Of a stretch of 64,000 nt of DNA, positions 12,635 through 25,240 are shown one piece after another. The stretch lies in NCBI GenBank assembly GCA_024803745.1, contig JANJXV010000010.1:30305525-30369524 (forward strand), written 5' to 3'. The number at the start of each line of letters is the position of its first letter. The stretch's first letter is position 1. A program made the position numbers and the translations under genes. The stretch is from Megascapheus bottae. Its lineage: Eukaryota > Chordata > Mammalia > Rodentia > Geomyidae. A model generated the notes under the pieces. The model did no database searches. It was not told the DNA's origin and was given only the letters and a program-made list of their open reading frames with translations.

Positions 12635-12715
12635 CTTATTTTAACTGATTTGAGGCAAAACTTCTGCATTGGATGTTTTTAAAGCTTTCCAGGTGATTCT
12701 AATTGCAGCCATGTT
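12635..12715 (+). mobile_element. Second MER20-like hAT fragment
   Basis: 'AAAGCTTTCCAGGTGATTCT' and 'GCAGCCATGTTTGAGAGAC' match the same right-half motif about 430 bp after the first copy. Confidence 0.6.
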
Positions 12716-12864
12716 TGAGAGACATAGTCCTTGCTAATTTTGTCTTCTTCCAGTTCTTCTGCTTCCTATTTCATTATGAGTAAACAGCTACTCTTATGTG
12801 TTATTCTTAGGTTTTCCTATAATTGCCTAATCTTCACTGTTTTGTAGTCAACAAGAGATTCTAG

Positions 12865-13080
12865 TGGTTAAAGAGAAAGGTTCTGGAGTTGAAAATTCAG
12901 GTTCAGCCTTTTTACTAAGTATATGGGCCTTGGGCAAACTGCTTAGCATTTCTGTGGCTCAGTGTTCCTTTCTTCCTGGTGAGAAGTGAGGATAATCTGG
13001 AATCTTCCTCACAGGATACTCCAGGTTATGCCAAAGAATAATGTTGGCACCGAGGTAAGTGCTCCATGAATATCAGCCAG
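12865..13080 (+). repeat. MIR SINE, near full length
   Basis: All MIR landmarks are in order: 'TAGTGGTTAAAGAG', 'TTCTGGAGTTGAAAATTCAG', the core 'GGGCAAACTGCTTAGCATTT', 'TGTGGCTCAGTGTTCC' and the tail 'GAGGTAAGTGCTCCATGAA'. Confidence 0.85.
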
Positions 13081-13089
13081 ATGGAGTGT

Positions 13090-14543
13090 GTCATTCTGAA
13101 CAGCAATGCCTTGATTTACTGCCCTTTTCTCTTCACTATGGACTGTACAAGGACCATCAAGCTCCTGCTGTCAGAATAAAGCATGTTTCAAAGGAGCAGC
13201 ACAAAACCTTCCAAAGGAGTACTGCTCAATGAGGAAATATCTTTATGATTTTTCCTGCCAGTATCTCAGGAGAGCTGACCACAGGATCCAAGGGATCCAG
13301 CCTTCCATCTACTTCTCTTGCTGTCTTCATCCACAAAGCTATGTCTTCTGTTTTAGTCTTAGAGCATATTCACTCAATGACAAAACACACTGCAAATACA
13401 GCATAGCTTTCACAAGGATTCTTTTTTTCACCTTGCCCTGTCTCATACCCCTCATACACACACACTTCTTCACACTCTGTCCTGCTTTTTCATATTAATA
13501 ACTATAATTATAAAATCCATTCAGAAACAAGACACTGTTGAGAGGTACTTTTAGTCCCACCTTGTGCTAAACATCTGCTTTGTGTAGCTGTAATTTCCGT
13601 GCTATTGTTTCTATTTACATGACAGTTTCAGAGGGAGTACATTCCTCTGCTCTTACAAACAAAATTATAGAGAGTTCAAAGAGGTTGCTGCACATATTTA
13701 ACTTCTCAGAAACTTCATTTTTAAGGAATGCTGTCCTTACAGAAGATGGTGAGAGGGATTAGAAGTAGTGTCAGAGGCTGGGTGTGAGAAAATAGAGAAG
13801 AGCTGACAGAGAAGGCGTGGCAAACACAACTAGCTCAACAGTTCAGATTAGGATGGAAATGCCACAGATTTGATTGCATAATAAGCCGTTGAGCTGGTTG
13901 GTAAATGCTGCTTTCCATGTGTGCTTATTTGTCACACTGTCTGGGTTTCTGAGCTCAGAAGGTTTTAAGTCAGAGGATCTGGAAAGCTAGCTGCAGGCCC
14001 AGTTTCTTGGGACAAGCAGCAACACCTATGGGTAGAGATGGCAGAAAGAGCAGCAGCCTGGTGTTCGGAATATGGTTGCTAGGATACCATGGAGACCCTC
14101 CATTGCTAGGCAGACAGAGAAGAAGAAAAAAAGTGTCCATATGCCTTATAACCTGCAAACAGCAACAATAGAAACATTGCCTGTGGTCTACCCTTTCCCA
14201 TTAGGAATCCAAACCCAACTCTTCAGTGAAATAACAAGTAACCTGAGCTTAGAAACGTGGTCCAGCAGAGCAGGGAAGTTGGTCATTTATATTCTCAGGC
14301 AATCTCCACAGCTACTCTATTTAAGGACTTATCAGTATTTTTCTTATAAACCCCATTTTAGGGGCACACAAATTGACTGTGCTTTAAAATATCCTACCAG
14401 AATTCCAGCAACCTGGTGTCTCACAATTTTTATAAAGATTTCCTCACCACCTATTATTTTATTGCATAGAATGTAATGTCGAATTAACCACCACATTTCA
14501 ATCGAAAATCAATATTCCAACGTTAGGTCAGAATTTAAATCCT

Positions 14544-14548
<5 letters not shown>
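13090..14548. other. Intron, nothing recognised
   Basis: Unique sequence. Open frames at 13229-13498 and 14072-14476 have no domain features and are taken as chance. Confidence 0.4.

Positions 14549-14588
<40 letters not shown>
14549..14588. repeat. (CA)20 microsatellite
   Basis: Perfect dinucleotide run. Confidence 0.95.
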
Positions 14589-14590
<2 letters not shown>

Positions 14591-14892
14591 AAAGATGGAT
14601 TTCGAGAGTGAACTTCATGCTTAATTTTCATCTTTGTCCAGTTTGTTGATGTAAGGAAGGAATCTGCCACGCTGGTCTATGGCATATAATTAGATGATTT
14701 TCAATGGAACATTCTCCAGTGAGTAGCAAGAAGTTGGTTTCTTTAAGAGTGAAACTTGGTTTCTTCAAAGGTTTCATCATCTGCTGCTTGCTTAAACAAA
14801 ATGTTCTTACCTAGTGAATACAGTTACAGCCACTGTCAGGACTACTGGTTGGGGTGAGGGGTGGAATGTTGGGAATCCAGTCCTACTGGTTG

Positions 14893-14975
14893 GTAGGTAA
14901 CATTTAGTTACCTACTTACAAGTAGGTACCAATGTGTTAACTGTAACTTAACAAGTAGGTAACAATGTGCTAACT
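14893..14975. repeat. Short hairpin plus 33-bp-spaced direct repeat
   Basis: GTAGGTAAC at 14893-14901 pairs perfectly with GTTACCTAC at 14907-14915 across a 5-base loop. The 25-mers at 14918-14942 and 14951-14975 differ at only two positions. The same GTAGGTA core recurs in all parts. Confidence 0.8.
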
Positions 14976-17900
14976 ACTAGTAAAACTACTTGAAAACACT
15001 CCCCTCCCTCTCGCAAAACAAGCAGAAATGGCCTCTTACCTACTTTATAAAAAGCTTGATGACTGAGGTTCTCCTCTCTGACCTCAACTTTTCTTCAGTT
15101 TCATCTACAGTTCTACAGTAAAGCCACAAGTTGCTGCCATACTCCCCTCCTCAGATGTGCCTTGTCCCTTGGCTGATGGTTTAGACTGGAGCTCTTCCAT
15201 CTCCCAGAGCAGCCTCTCTTCTGTTCCCCATCTCATCACTAATCACCCTAAGTCATGTCAGCCCTTCAAATAACTTAGTTTAAAAACTTACATTTTCATG
15301 AGACTTTTCTGGTAGCTTAAAATTAAATGAGTTCTGTATAATTTGCAAACTGCCTTAGTATCTCTTTTGTGACTCATCTCACTTCATTCTCTATCTACCT
15401 CTGCAGTATTTTTCTTGACTCTGTTAACTCTGCTGGCAAGACCTACAAGCCACTCACCTTTGATGCCTCACTACATTGAGCTTACCTGCAAGGCACATTT
15501 GAAAATTAATACCTACTTTTGAAGAGATCTATATTTTAATATTATACTTTCTATACTTGCACTAAAAGTCTATAATTTCCTTGACTACTGCAAAACTGAA
15601 CATACAGCATCGAGGCTGATGTTTCTCTTGAAAGAATCTTAGTGTGAGTGTTTAGAAAATCATTTATGGTGTGCTTTAAGTCAAAGATTACTTTAACATT
15701 ATATACATATATATTTCTCTTTTATCCTCACCTCTTCCAAAGTACATCACAATCACAAAGTGAAACAAAACATATCATCATTCTGTGAAATGCAACTACC
15801 TCTCAGGTAAAAAGCAATGGCTTTACAAAAATACAGAGACACTAACAACTTTTGATAAAATGAACTCTATATAGTACAACAGAAATGACACAGAAGCCTG
15901 TGACAACAAAATGGAAAACATTAGATTACACTAAAAATGAGTAAAGGGTTTTTATCAAAATATCAGACCCCAAGTAATGGACTCTAGTATAGAGCCTGTT
16001 ATTGGGAGTGGTCTATTATAAATAAAATTACTTTAGAAGCTAATAAGAAACATTAAATTATCTGATCTCACAGAAAAGGTGCTTGGCTTTGTTTGTTCAA
16101 TTTGGGGGGCTTACTTACTCAACTTATCTCCACACATTCAGTGTAGTAATTTTACATTCTCAGGTACTTGTTTGGTAGCAGTAGTGTACAGTCTCTAAAT
16201 TGCTACATCAGTTCTTTGCTTCACAGTCATAAGAAGGCCTTCAGAGATCTATCTATACAGCTTGTGAATGGATTCTCTCCCCACTTAACAGATGCTACAG
16301 AAGTGCCCTGGTTCCGTGATGAAATCTGACAGAATCTTCCTTCTCATTCCCAGCTTAAAGGAAAATAAATATCAAACCAAAACTGTCCAGATGACTCAAG
16401 TTTTTCAGTTTGTTTACATTTTATACTATATTTCAGATGATCAAAGTTTCTAAGAAAAATATTGAAATGGTAGAAATCCTCAACAGACAACCTTAAAAAA
16501 CACTAAACAAGTATGTTTTCATACATCAAATAATTGAATGAATATCAGCTGGGACATTACCTATGTCTAATGGAAAGAGCACCAAAAACTAATATAAATA
16601 TGGTGATCAAATCAACTTTAGCCTACTTGGACAGTTTCATTTTAACTTGAACTCACAATAATCTATGTGTAACCTTAAGAAAGATAACTAATTTGTTTAG
16701 GTTGCACTACAGACTATAATAGAAAGACACACACACTTGTTGCCAGTAAGTCTGAATAAGAGAAGTAGTTAAATGAAATAAATTGAAAAGTATATACAAT
16801 CTGTTTAGGATGGCAAGTTTTCTACATCCTAGGTAAGACTATCCTAAATAGTCATTCAAATGGAATGAGTTAATCATCACTGTGCATACAACATATATCT
16901 TTTTCCCCTAAGAAAGGTGCATTCTACCATTCAAGCCAACTTTATTCTCATTTTCTTTATGGAAGTGTGAAAAAAGAACAGATGTTTTTCCAAAATTATA
17001 TAAGCTTGGAAGACATGCTATCAGTTTCTTCAGTATAATCCTTCAGAATCACAAGAGCCACCATGGCAATACCTTAAGGATTAAGTTCCTTAAAATACAC
17101 GTTATTAAATAAATAACAGAATGCAATGTTCAGTCAATTCAAATGTGTTCTAGAGTGGCATGCTATGAATTAGTTGGCACCCTAAATTCATTTTTCACTA
17201 TGGACTTAAAACAACCTAGTTTTTCTAGGTGTCAAGCAATAGAAGCTTCTAAACTTCCTACATCCTCCAGCTCATTCCCTTTCTTGCTGCCCAGATTTCT
17301 TTAGATCTTCTCTCATAAAATGTTTAGGCTGGAGTTATCAGCTGCTTGATCATGCTTCATTATAAAGCCTATTAAAATATTCCTTTTATAAAAGCAGAGT
17401 TTCTTCTAGGTTACTCCAAAGTCCTACAGACACTAAGAATGAGATCCTATAGAATACATAACAATGCCAAGAGCTGTCTTTGAGTTGTTTTTTTTTTTTC
17501 ATTATACGAAACTTAGCCCAGGAGAGTTGGTCATGTAAATCATTAGCTGCAACAGGCAAGCATGTCAGGACTGCAAATCAATTTACCAGAGAAAGCGGCA
17601 GTGGCTTCAGATCATTTGGGTTTCTAAGATAGCCTGCAGGCTGCTGAACTATAAGGACACCGTGCTAAGGTCAGGTCCATCCTTATTTTCTCTTCTTCAC
17701 TCCTCTGAATACAAAATCCTCTGACAGCCAACGCTGCCAAAGAACTAACTGCCAGGTACAAGATAGGCTCCCTGGGAACTCCACCTACGGGTACAATTGT
17801 TAACTTTTGAAAACTACCATTAGCACCTATTTCTGACCCCCTCATACAATAAACAGAAATGAAGATATCCAAATGTTTACGCCTTTTAGGAACTGCCTGT

Positions 17901-18929
17901 ATTTAGGAAGTGAAGGTTTGTTTCTAAGGGACCTTCTGTTATTATATAACACGTGTCATCCAACCAGTGTCATGTAGTAGTGTCTCAAAATCCTTTGATT
18001 TATTAATCATGTCACTGCCTATTAATTAAACATACCGCTCATATCGGTAGTCTGGCTCATCCTGTTACCCCCTGTCCTGTTGATTCTTTCCCGTATGGAC
18101 TCTGAGTTGAGTGTTGTGTAACAAGTTTCATTCAATTTTTCCATCCGCTGACATCTGAGCCACACTAGTCTCGAAAACGCTAGGAGAATACCAGAGAGTG
18201 TTTGCCTCGGAAGCCAGGAGTAAGGCAAAAGATGTGTCCATGCTGTCAACAAAGCCAAGTGTACTTATCTGTGTTTGACCCTGGAAATAATGCAAGCCCT
18301 CTGAAGGGCCAGGGGTTGTTCATTAAGGGATCCTAGAAAAATTCCCCCAGGAAAATGAGTAACATTCTGCCTCAGATGTTATTAAGAAACATCTTTCGAA
18401 AAGCAGCAGACAAGGCTTCCATTTATGGGATTGTAAATGTCATCCAATTCAGGAAATCAATTCCCCCCTCCCTTTAAATGCATATTTACTCCTTTTTTTT
18501 TTTTTACACTTTGATGATGACAGAACATCAGGTTTGAAGGGAAGCAGCGTGAAGCTCCAGCAGGTAGAAGCACAAAAGAAGAGAAAGTATAAAGGGGGTG
18601 ATCTCAGACGCATTTCATTTCAAGTCTGATGAGCCTGCATTTAGGATTTTCTGGCTAGCCAGGTTGGCCAGGGCTTTGGGGATTTTTTTTTTAATTCTTC
18701 TGTTCAGTCACTCTCACACCTGGGGCGCGTTAACAACACTATGTCCTGTATCTCCATGGTATATATAAATGCGTGTGTGTGTATATAGCTATATATTTTT
18801 AAAGAAAGAAACGAAATACCTTGGCATTTGACAAAGAGACGAAGGCAACGTTATGTGCAGTGAGTCTGGCACAACCCCGGCAAGAAGTGCTCATGAAAAT
18901 GAAACATTTCAGAGGATGACAACAGACAT
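14976..18929. other. Intron, repeat-poor, flanking the beta promoter
   Basis: Almost no recognisable repeats. Poly-T runs lie at 17488-17499 and 18493-18505. A GT/TA-rich patch lies at 18765-18800. 17470-18480 reads like dense unique sequence with a CArG decamer and is a candidate regulatory block next to the promoter. Confidence 0.45.
18419..18428. promoter_or_regulatory. CArG-box match near the beta exon
   Basis: The decamer CCATTTATGG matches the SRF consensus CC(A/T)6GG exactly. It lies about 610 bp inside beta intron 1. PRKG1 is a smooth-muscle gene, which makes SRF control plausible. About four chance matches are expected in 64 kb, so this is weak evidence. Confidence 0.3.
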
Positions 18930-19030
18930 GACAAGCCCGGAGGGGCGGGGGCCGACAGACAATACAGAGACCCCCGAGGCAGTTATCCCACCGCCAAGGG
19001 GCCGGCGCCACCCCGGCGTGTCACCCCCTC

Positions 19031-19416
<386 letters not shown>

Positions 19417-19585
19417 TCAACTTTCCCCAAAGTCAGCCGCTGCCTCCGGGAGTGCAAACGCTTCCTACTTGAGACCAAAGCCAGCAACCCTGGCTTCTGA
19501 GCATGCCCAGTCCGCCCGCTCCAGCCACCGAGAGTTTCAAGGTGCAGATTCCACTTCTCTGGGCTCGGGAGAGGCTGGACGCCGC

Positions 19586-19986
19586 GGGGTTGGGGGGTGA
19601 TGGTGGGTGGGAGGGGATCGGAACCAAACAGCGCGTCTACAAAACCCTGGGATCCAAACCTGGAGCGAGCCCGGTGGGCGCAGCAGCGCGCGCAGGGGTG
19701 GGGGGGGGGGAAGAGGAGCCCCCCGAGGCGCGGGGGGCCTGGGAGGAGCAGCGGGAGGAGGGGGGACTTGAGTGGGGTGGGATTACTAGAGGGGCCCAGG
19801 GCAGCAGCTGCTCCGCCTAGGATCACCAACCAATGCCGGACACCCCCCCCCCAAAGGAAACCAGAGGAAGCCGGTGGTGGTGTGTGGGGAGGCTGATAAA
19901 GCTCCAGGCGCACTGGGGATGCGAAGGCGGAGCGAGGCTGGAGAGCTACTGGGTGGGTGGAGAGGTGGGAGGGAGAGGGGGAGAGG
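19586..19986 (+). promoter_or_regulatory. G-quadruplex-prone tracts in the promoter
   Basis: There are three plus-strand clusters of closely spaced G-runs: 19586-19616, 19695-19780 and 19951-19986. The last has five GGG runs within about 30 bases. They are G-rich on the template strand of PRKG1, so any quadruplex would form ahead of, or behind, a polymerase transcribing the beta 5' region. The motif pattern is directly visible; folding is inferred. Confidence 0.55.
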
Positions 19987-20109
19987 ACGGACACGACCTC
20001 CCCCCTGCCCCCGCGCCGCCCCCACCCCCGACAACTGGACGGGCGTCCTCAGCTGGCTCCAGGGCATACCGGTGTTGGAGAGGTTGGATTACGAAGCTCC
20101 TAGCAAGGA

Positions 20110-22019
20110 ACTTGAGCTGGGGAGACTGTGCCTCCTTCTGAGTTCTTGCAGGGGTTTTTGACCCAACCAGCTTCCCCTCCACCCCTCCAAGGGGGGCTCG
20201 CCAGGGATGGGACCTGAGCCCTTCTTTCTCCCAGGCCACCTTTCCCAGGGGGAGCGCCTCACACAGGTGGCTGGTGCTGGCAAAGAAACTTGCCTCTCTG
20301 GAGGTGATCAGGCTCCGAGAGGGGCGTCCTGTGCCATTCTGGGTGCTCTGGGGGGAGGGGGGAGAAAGGGGAGGGGTGAGCTTGCCACCCCCACTGATGT
20401 TGCTAGTCTGCAGTTTCTGCTCATTCTCCACTTCCTGGAGATTTCTGGATTCAGATCAATGAATTCTTCTCAGGGCAAAGGCCAAAATTCCAAAAAAGTC
20501 ACTGAATCCTCCATTACACCCCTCCCCCGGCCACCACCCCAGTATGTGGACTCTCCTCTACAGAATGGGCCTGGCTTCATTCGGTGGGTTTGGTGGAGAA
20601 GGGCTGTGGGGATCTTATGCCTCAGGAGCCAGTACTGTGATGACCACCGATGTGTTGGGACGGGATCCTCCCCTTTGATGGCAAGAAGAACATTTTGCCA
20701 CAACTCTGAAGATAAAGATACTACCAAGAAGGAAGGGGGGGGCTACAGGTGCTGCAGGATATTTTACCCCATACCAATCACTACCATAACTCCATCCGCC
20801 AGCACCAGCATCTCGATTCCTGCATCCTCAATATTTATTAAAACGTTGACTAATAGATAGCAACCTTTCTGCCCAAGGGTTATTCTTTTATTCTGGGAAC
20901 ATTTGTGCAGAATTTCCCCTAAATATTTACTCATATTTTACCCCGATTCCTTATACTGAACTAAATCTTTAGCTACTCATTCAACTTTATGGTTTCTTTT
21001 GGGCAATCATTAAATGACTGTTCTTGAATATCCAATGTTAAAACCGTCTTTTTTCACTCTGCCCATTACTTAACACTAAAATCGGGAAGGAGGGAGGATC
21101 TCATCACTGGAATGTAAAGCTAGCCTATACACAAATACATCTCAAAGAAAAAAAAAGCCGTGCACTCTTTTGTTTCATTTAAATATACAACTTTCTGTAC
21201 CTAGGCTAAAAAAGAAATGGAGGGGAGGGGAAAGGCAGGTAGTCACGATCTTTTTACTTAAAGTAGACCTGTATTAATTAGAGATGTAAATGGCCAAGGA
21301 TATGCAATCCTATATTCTGATCTAATTCTCCTTAGTACCAATGACATAAGGCATTTAATTTGTCTGCTTTCCAACATAAACATTTTGAAGAGTGCATTTA
21401 TTTCAGAATGAAATATATATATACACTAAATAATTCCCATCATTTTCACTTGTAATGGATAATTTACAAGTAGGCAGTGGTAAATAACAGTTTTGAATTA
21501 TTGTTTGTTTTAATTAAAAGTGAACCAAACCAGAAGTATTGTGATTTGTATTGTGATTACATTCTAAACCTTTTTTTCTGGGTCCATTTCCTTCTCCAGG
21601 CAAAAGTCCAAATTCTGATCTTATTTAACCAGTGGGAATTCTTCACTTCCCTGGGAAAATGTTTGACACTACTACATGAATTTTATTATAGACCTGTTAC
21701 TGAGAGCCATAAAGTCAAAAGTTTATGCCCAAACATTGCATGTTCTCCTTGATATGCAGAAGTCAGGTTTAAAACACACTGAGACAATGACAAACTACAC
21801 AGAATTCTAGATGCACATACAGTGAAACCAAAAGAGGGAAGTATTAGGAGAAAATCACCAAGTTGTAATATCCAAGCACTAGTTCATATGTATATAAAAT
21901 AACATACCTTCTGAAACAAACTCGAAAGACATGGAAACAAAGGACCTTTGCCTTAATTTGTTGTTTTCATTTTCTGATGACACTGTGTCATCTTAGCTCA
22001 TATACAGTGCATGCATGTG
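20110..22019. other. Upstream flank of PRKG1-beta, presumed alpha-isoform intron
   Basis: GC-rich to about 20450, then AT-rich unique sequence. A plus-strand open frame at 20207-20860 crosses this composition change and has no recognisable domain. There are no young SINEs. Confidence 0.45.
20350..20377 (+). promoter_or_regulatory. G-quadruplex motif upstream of the CpG island
   Basis: Four runs of four or more G separated by 1-5 bases lie about 1 kb upstream of the beta start codon. The sequence fits the standard quadruplex pattern on the plus strand. Confidence 0.5.
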
Positions 22020-22290
22020 CACATCTGTGGGAAAATGGAGGGAGGGCACAGAATCAGTGGAAAATCGGTGGAAAGGTGCAGCAGCGGAGATCGGGGGCTG
22101 CATTGGACATTGATGAAAGTGAACCATGCAAATGGGGTCGGTGGAGATGGGAGGGAGGGAATGGGAGAGAATGAGGGATAGATGATACTATGCAAAAGGA
22201 AAGAAATGTGTGTGTGTTATCTGGCATATGTTAAGATAACCCCACTGTATGTCACCTATAAAACAACAATAAAGTAAAAAAAATTCATGT
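22020..22290 (+). mobile_element. L1 3'UTR-like fragment
   Basis: A G-rich purine stretch (22030-22170) is followed by 'CCCACTGTATGTCACC' and an AATAAAG signal with an A-rich tail. This is the same layout as the L1 3' ends elsewhere in the window, but a more divergent subfamily. No flanking duplication was found. Confidence 0.5.
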
Positions 22291-22949
22291 TCAAAACCAT
22301 GTCAGAAACAATAAACAAGGGCCATTATTAGAAAAATGCTAAGGAGGGCTTCATTTGTTGGAGTCCACCTAAGTCTTCAGTAAAGGTACCTAACATTTCC
22401 AAGCAGAACAGGGCAAAGAAAGCCTCACTTTTAGAAAGCTTGTCTACAAGAAAGAAAGAAAAACAGAAAGTAATATATTTTGCTTCCTTCCCCTCTTCCC
22501 CTAAAGCATAGCACTTCAACATTTTTCAAGGATTTGGGTAATCCAATTTCAAATACTAAATTGGCTAACTACTGTTTACTTCTTAAACTACCAGAGCTAC
22601 ACAAACCATTGGCTGTATACATGGTATGTATATTTTTATTTTAATTAAAATTCTCATGATACGAAATATGCCCCAGGATACAGAAAATAATGAGTCTTCT
22701 GTACCAAACACAAAGAAAGGAAATGGAGGAGAGAGTTGACAGTTTCAAAAGACTTACACTTCAAAGTTCTTCAAGAAATAGAATATATTGTTGGGTGTCG
22801 TGTCAGACTTTGTTATGAAAAAAGTAAATTTGAATTTGTCTTAAACATTTTATACTTACTTAAGCAAAGTTTCAAACTCTGAGCTGTCTTTTCTCCTTCA
22901 TTGTTAAAATGGATTATTTTTATTATTTTTTTAACAATAGCATTTCCCT

Positions 22950-23062
22950 ACATATCTATCCAAGCTGGCTTGGAACTTGCCTACTAGGCCAGACAGACTG
23001 TGAGTCTCCATGATTCTGCCTCAGCCTCCCAATTGCTGGAATTATACATTTCACATCAGGAT
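22950..23062 (-). repeat. B1 SINE, old
   Basis: On the minus strand the 7SL-like order is visible: 'TGGAATTATA' reversed from the B1 head, 'TGCCTCAGCCTCCCAATTGC' and 'CAAGCTGGCTTGGAACTT'. The copy is 5' intact but diverged, with no tRNA-like partner. Confidence 0.65.
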
Positions 23063-23064
23063 AA

Positions 23065-24190
23065 GTATTTTAAGTTACTGACTGGCCCTTTAGGTGTAAA
23101 GGGACAAGGCTTCCCTTTTAAACATTGCAGTGATTCTAGCATTTTCTTAAATGCTGTTTTCATAGTACTTGGCAAATGCTAGAACTAAATCTTATACTGA
23201 AAAAAAAAAGATAGTCAAGTTCCAATGATTTCTTCTCAATCCATACATTGTCTTTACTATGTAACTCATAGCAAATATGATTGGTTAAGATCAGAGACCA
23301 ACCAAGCACATGTCTGTCCTTTGCTCCTCCAGGAAATATCTAACACAAATTTGAAGTTGGAGTGGGGTGGAGTGGAGTGGACAGATCATCTCCTATTACC
23401 CCTAGACTTTTCCCAGCTAGGATAAAACCTTGAAGTTAACGTTTAGAACAATATCATTTTGAAGAAACTGAGTCCGTACTCTAGAATTCCAAAGTCAAAT
23501 CACAACTCCACTTTTCATGGCTTAAGTAGAAGAAAAGTTCTACTCATAGCCAGACTAAGCAATGGTGCACAGAACTGCAATCTGTTCTTCAGCTTTGCAT
23601 CCAACCCTATAACTGAGAATGAATATTGCCATGCCTTCCTTAATAAGAACTTATAATCATTAACTGAGATATTCAATGAAATAGACCTCTTTTAATACTA
23701 GATAATTTAAAAACTAAAGTATGTTAGCAAGTTTTACCAACATACTTAGCTTCAGAAGAATTGTGGTGACTTTATTATCCAATTGCTCATTCCACTCATG
23801 CTACATTTCCTGAAAATAATCCTAAATTTAAAATGTGTCTTCTAGCAGTTCATATAACCAAACAAAAATACATAGCTGGAGTGTTTAGGTGAAAAAGCCA
23901 GTCTTTGCAAATGATTGCTAAGACTAGCAAATACTCTGAAGAATCTAGCAGACATAGTATCTACTCTAAGTCACCAATCATAAAAATTACAACGAAAACA
24001 ACTAACTTTCTTGGACTGATTTTACAGGCCCTGTAATATTGCATACTCTCTATTACAATATTACAAACTCCCTATTTTTTTACTGTTATCTAATAAAACA
24101 GAGGCACTGAAGCAGTGGAATGGAGTTCAGACCCTATCCATCCATCCTGGGCTTGAACACATCTGAGTGTTTCCACTGGTTTTGATTCTG
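23065..24190. other. Unique intronic sequence
   Basis: No gene or named repeat. There is a small GGAGT-type purine repeat at 23360-23381. Confidence 0.4.
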
Positions 24191-24199
24191 GGTCCAGAG

Positions 24200-24405
24200 A
24201 GAACAGAGTGTCCTTTATATGATCTACCTTGACTTTGGGGTTGGGAGGCAGATAAAAGAGAATAAGATAAGGGACGGGGGTGGAGGGAGGGAAATGGGGA
24301 CCAAGACATGAGAAAGGGTGTCAATGTATGTGAAGTAATGCACCTTCTATCTGGTGAATATAATGTAACCCTTCTATTACAATAAAAATATATGAAAAAA
24401 TAAAA
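24200..24405 (+). mobile_element. L1 3' end, family A
   Basis: A G-rich purine tract is followed by 'GGGACCAAGACATGAGAAAG', 'GTGAAGTAATGCACCTTCTA', 'GTAACCCTTCTATTACAATA' and an A-rich tail. At least five other copies of this text occur in the window, on both strands. Confidence 0.8.
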
Positions 24406-24489
24406 TGAAGCTCTACTTCCAAAGGGAGAAGAGAGAGAGTGGGGGGGGGGAGAACCGTGGAGCAAGAACAGGATGTTTTTTTTTTCTTT

Positions 24490-24678
24490 TTTGCCAGTTC
24501 TGGGGCTTCAGTTCAGTGCCTGAGCACTGTCCTTGGGCATTCTCAAAGCTAGAGCTCTTACCACTTGAGCCATAGCAACACTTGTGGCTTTTTCTATGGA
24601 TGTGGTGCCAAGGAATCGAACCTGGGCCTTCATACATGCTAGGTGAGCACTCTACCACTAGGCCAAATTCCCAGCCCC
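24490..24678 (-). repeat. IDL-Geo-type dimeric SINE
   Basis: Minus-strand dimer. Its 5' ID-like monomer has box A 'TAGTGGTAGAGTGC' and box B 'GGTTCGATTCC', and its second monomer has box A 'GGCTCAAGTGGTAAGAGC' and a 3' box-B-like end next to a T-run (A tail reversed). Confidence 0.85.
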
Positions 24679-25202
24679 ATGATTATTTCTTAAGTTACTT
24701 TTCACAAAACAGATTGCTCAGAAACCAGCATCATTCCATTCTGGTTTGGGGTAACCAATTTGTCTGGAGTTAACCTGGTTTTCACATTACAGTTCCGTGG
24801 GAGGGTCCAGTAATTCCCAACCCTAGGTCAAAAAGAGATCATTAGCCACCCTATTAAGTTCAGAATTACTGAGATTCTCTATTTTGTAAATACATTCCAA
24901 TTTTGTATTTAAAGTTACTGATAATGAATCAAGAAAGAATTAAAATGACAGTTTTTAGGCACATGAAAAACACAGTTTTATGTGACTGTGCCTTAGAAAA
25001 GCAATGATGACTTCTATTTCAATGTATAATAATGTATCACGGAAATTTTTTTGGACTGGAAAAGGCAGTGAGTCAGACAATATAATTTTAATTGCACTTT
25101 GACAAATTAGACAAGATGCAAGTCTCTCTTTGGTTTATTTCTTTTAAAGAAAAAAACTTAAATTGGTTTCCTATGAGTTAAGAACAGTCATTCAAACACC
25201 TT

Positions 25203-25208
25203 TATCTA

Positions 25209-25240
<32 letters not shown>
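25203..25240. repeat. (TCTA/TCTG)n microsatellite
   Basis: Two TCTA units followed by about eight TCTG units. Confidence 0.95.

Noticed and set aside
14072..14476. 134-codon plus-strand frame
   Set aside because: No domain, no splice context and no compositional change. Taken as chance.
20207..20860. 217-codon plus-strand open frame upstream of PRKG1-beta
   Set aside because: It spans the GC-rich to AT-rich transition, has no recognisable domain, a weak start context and low-complexity ends (Ser/Thr/Ile-rich). A long chance frame is expected in GC-rich sequence.
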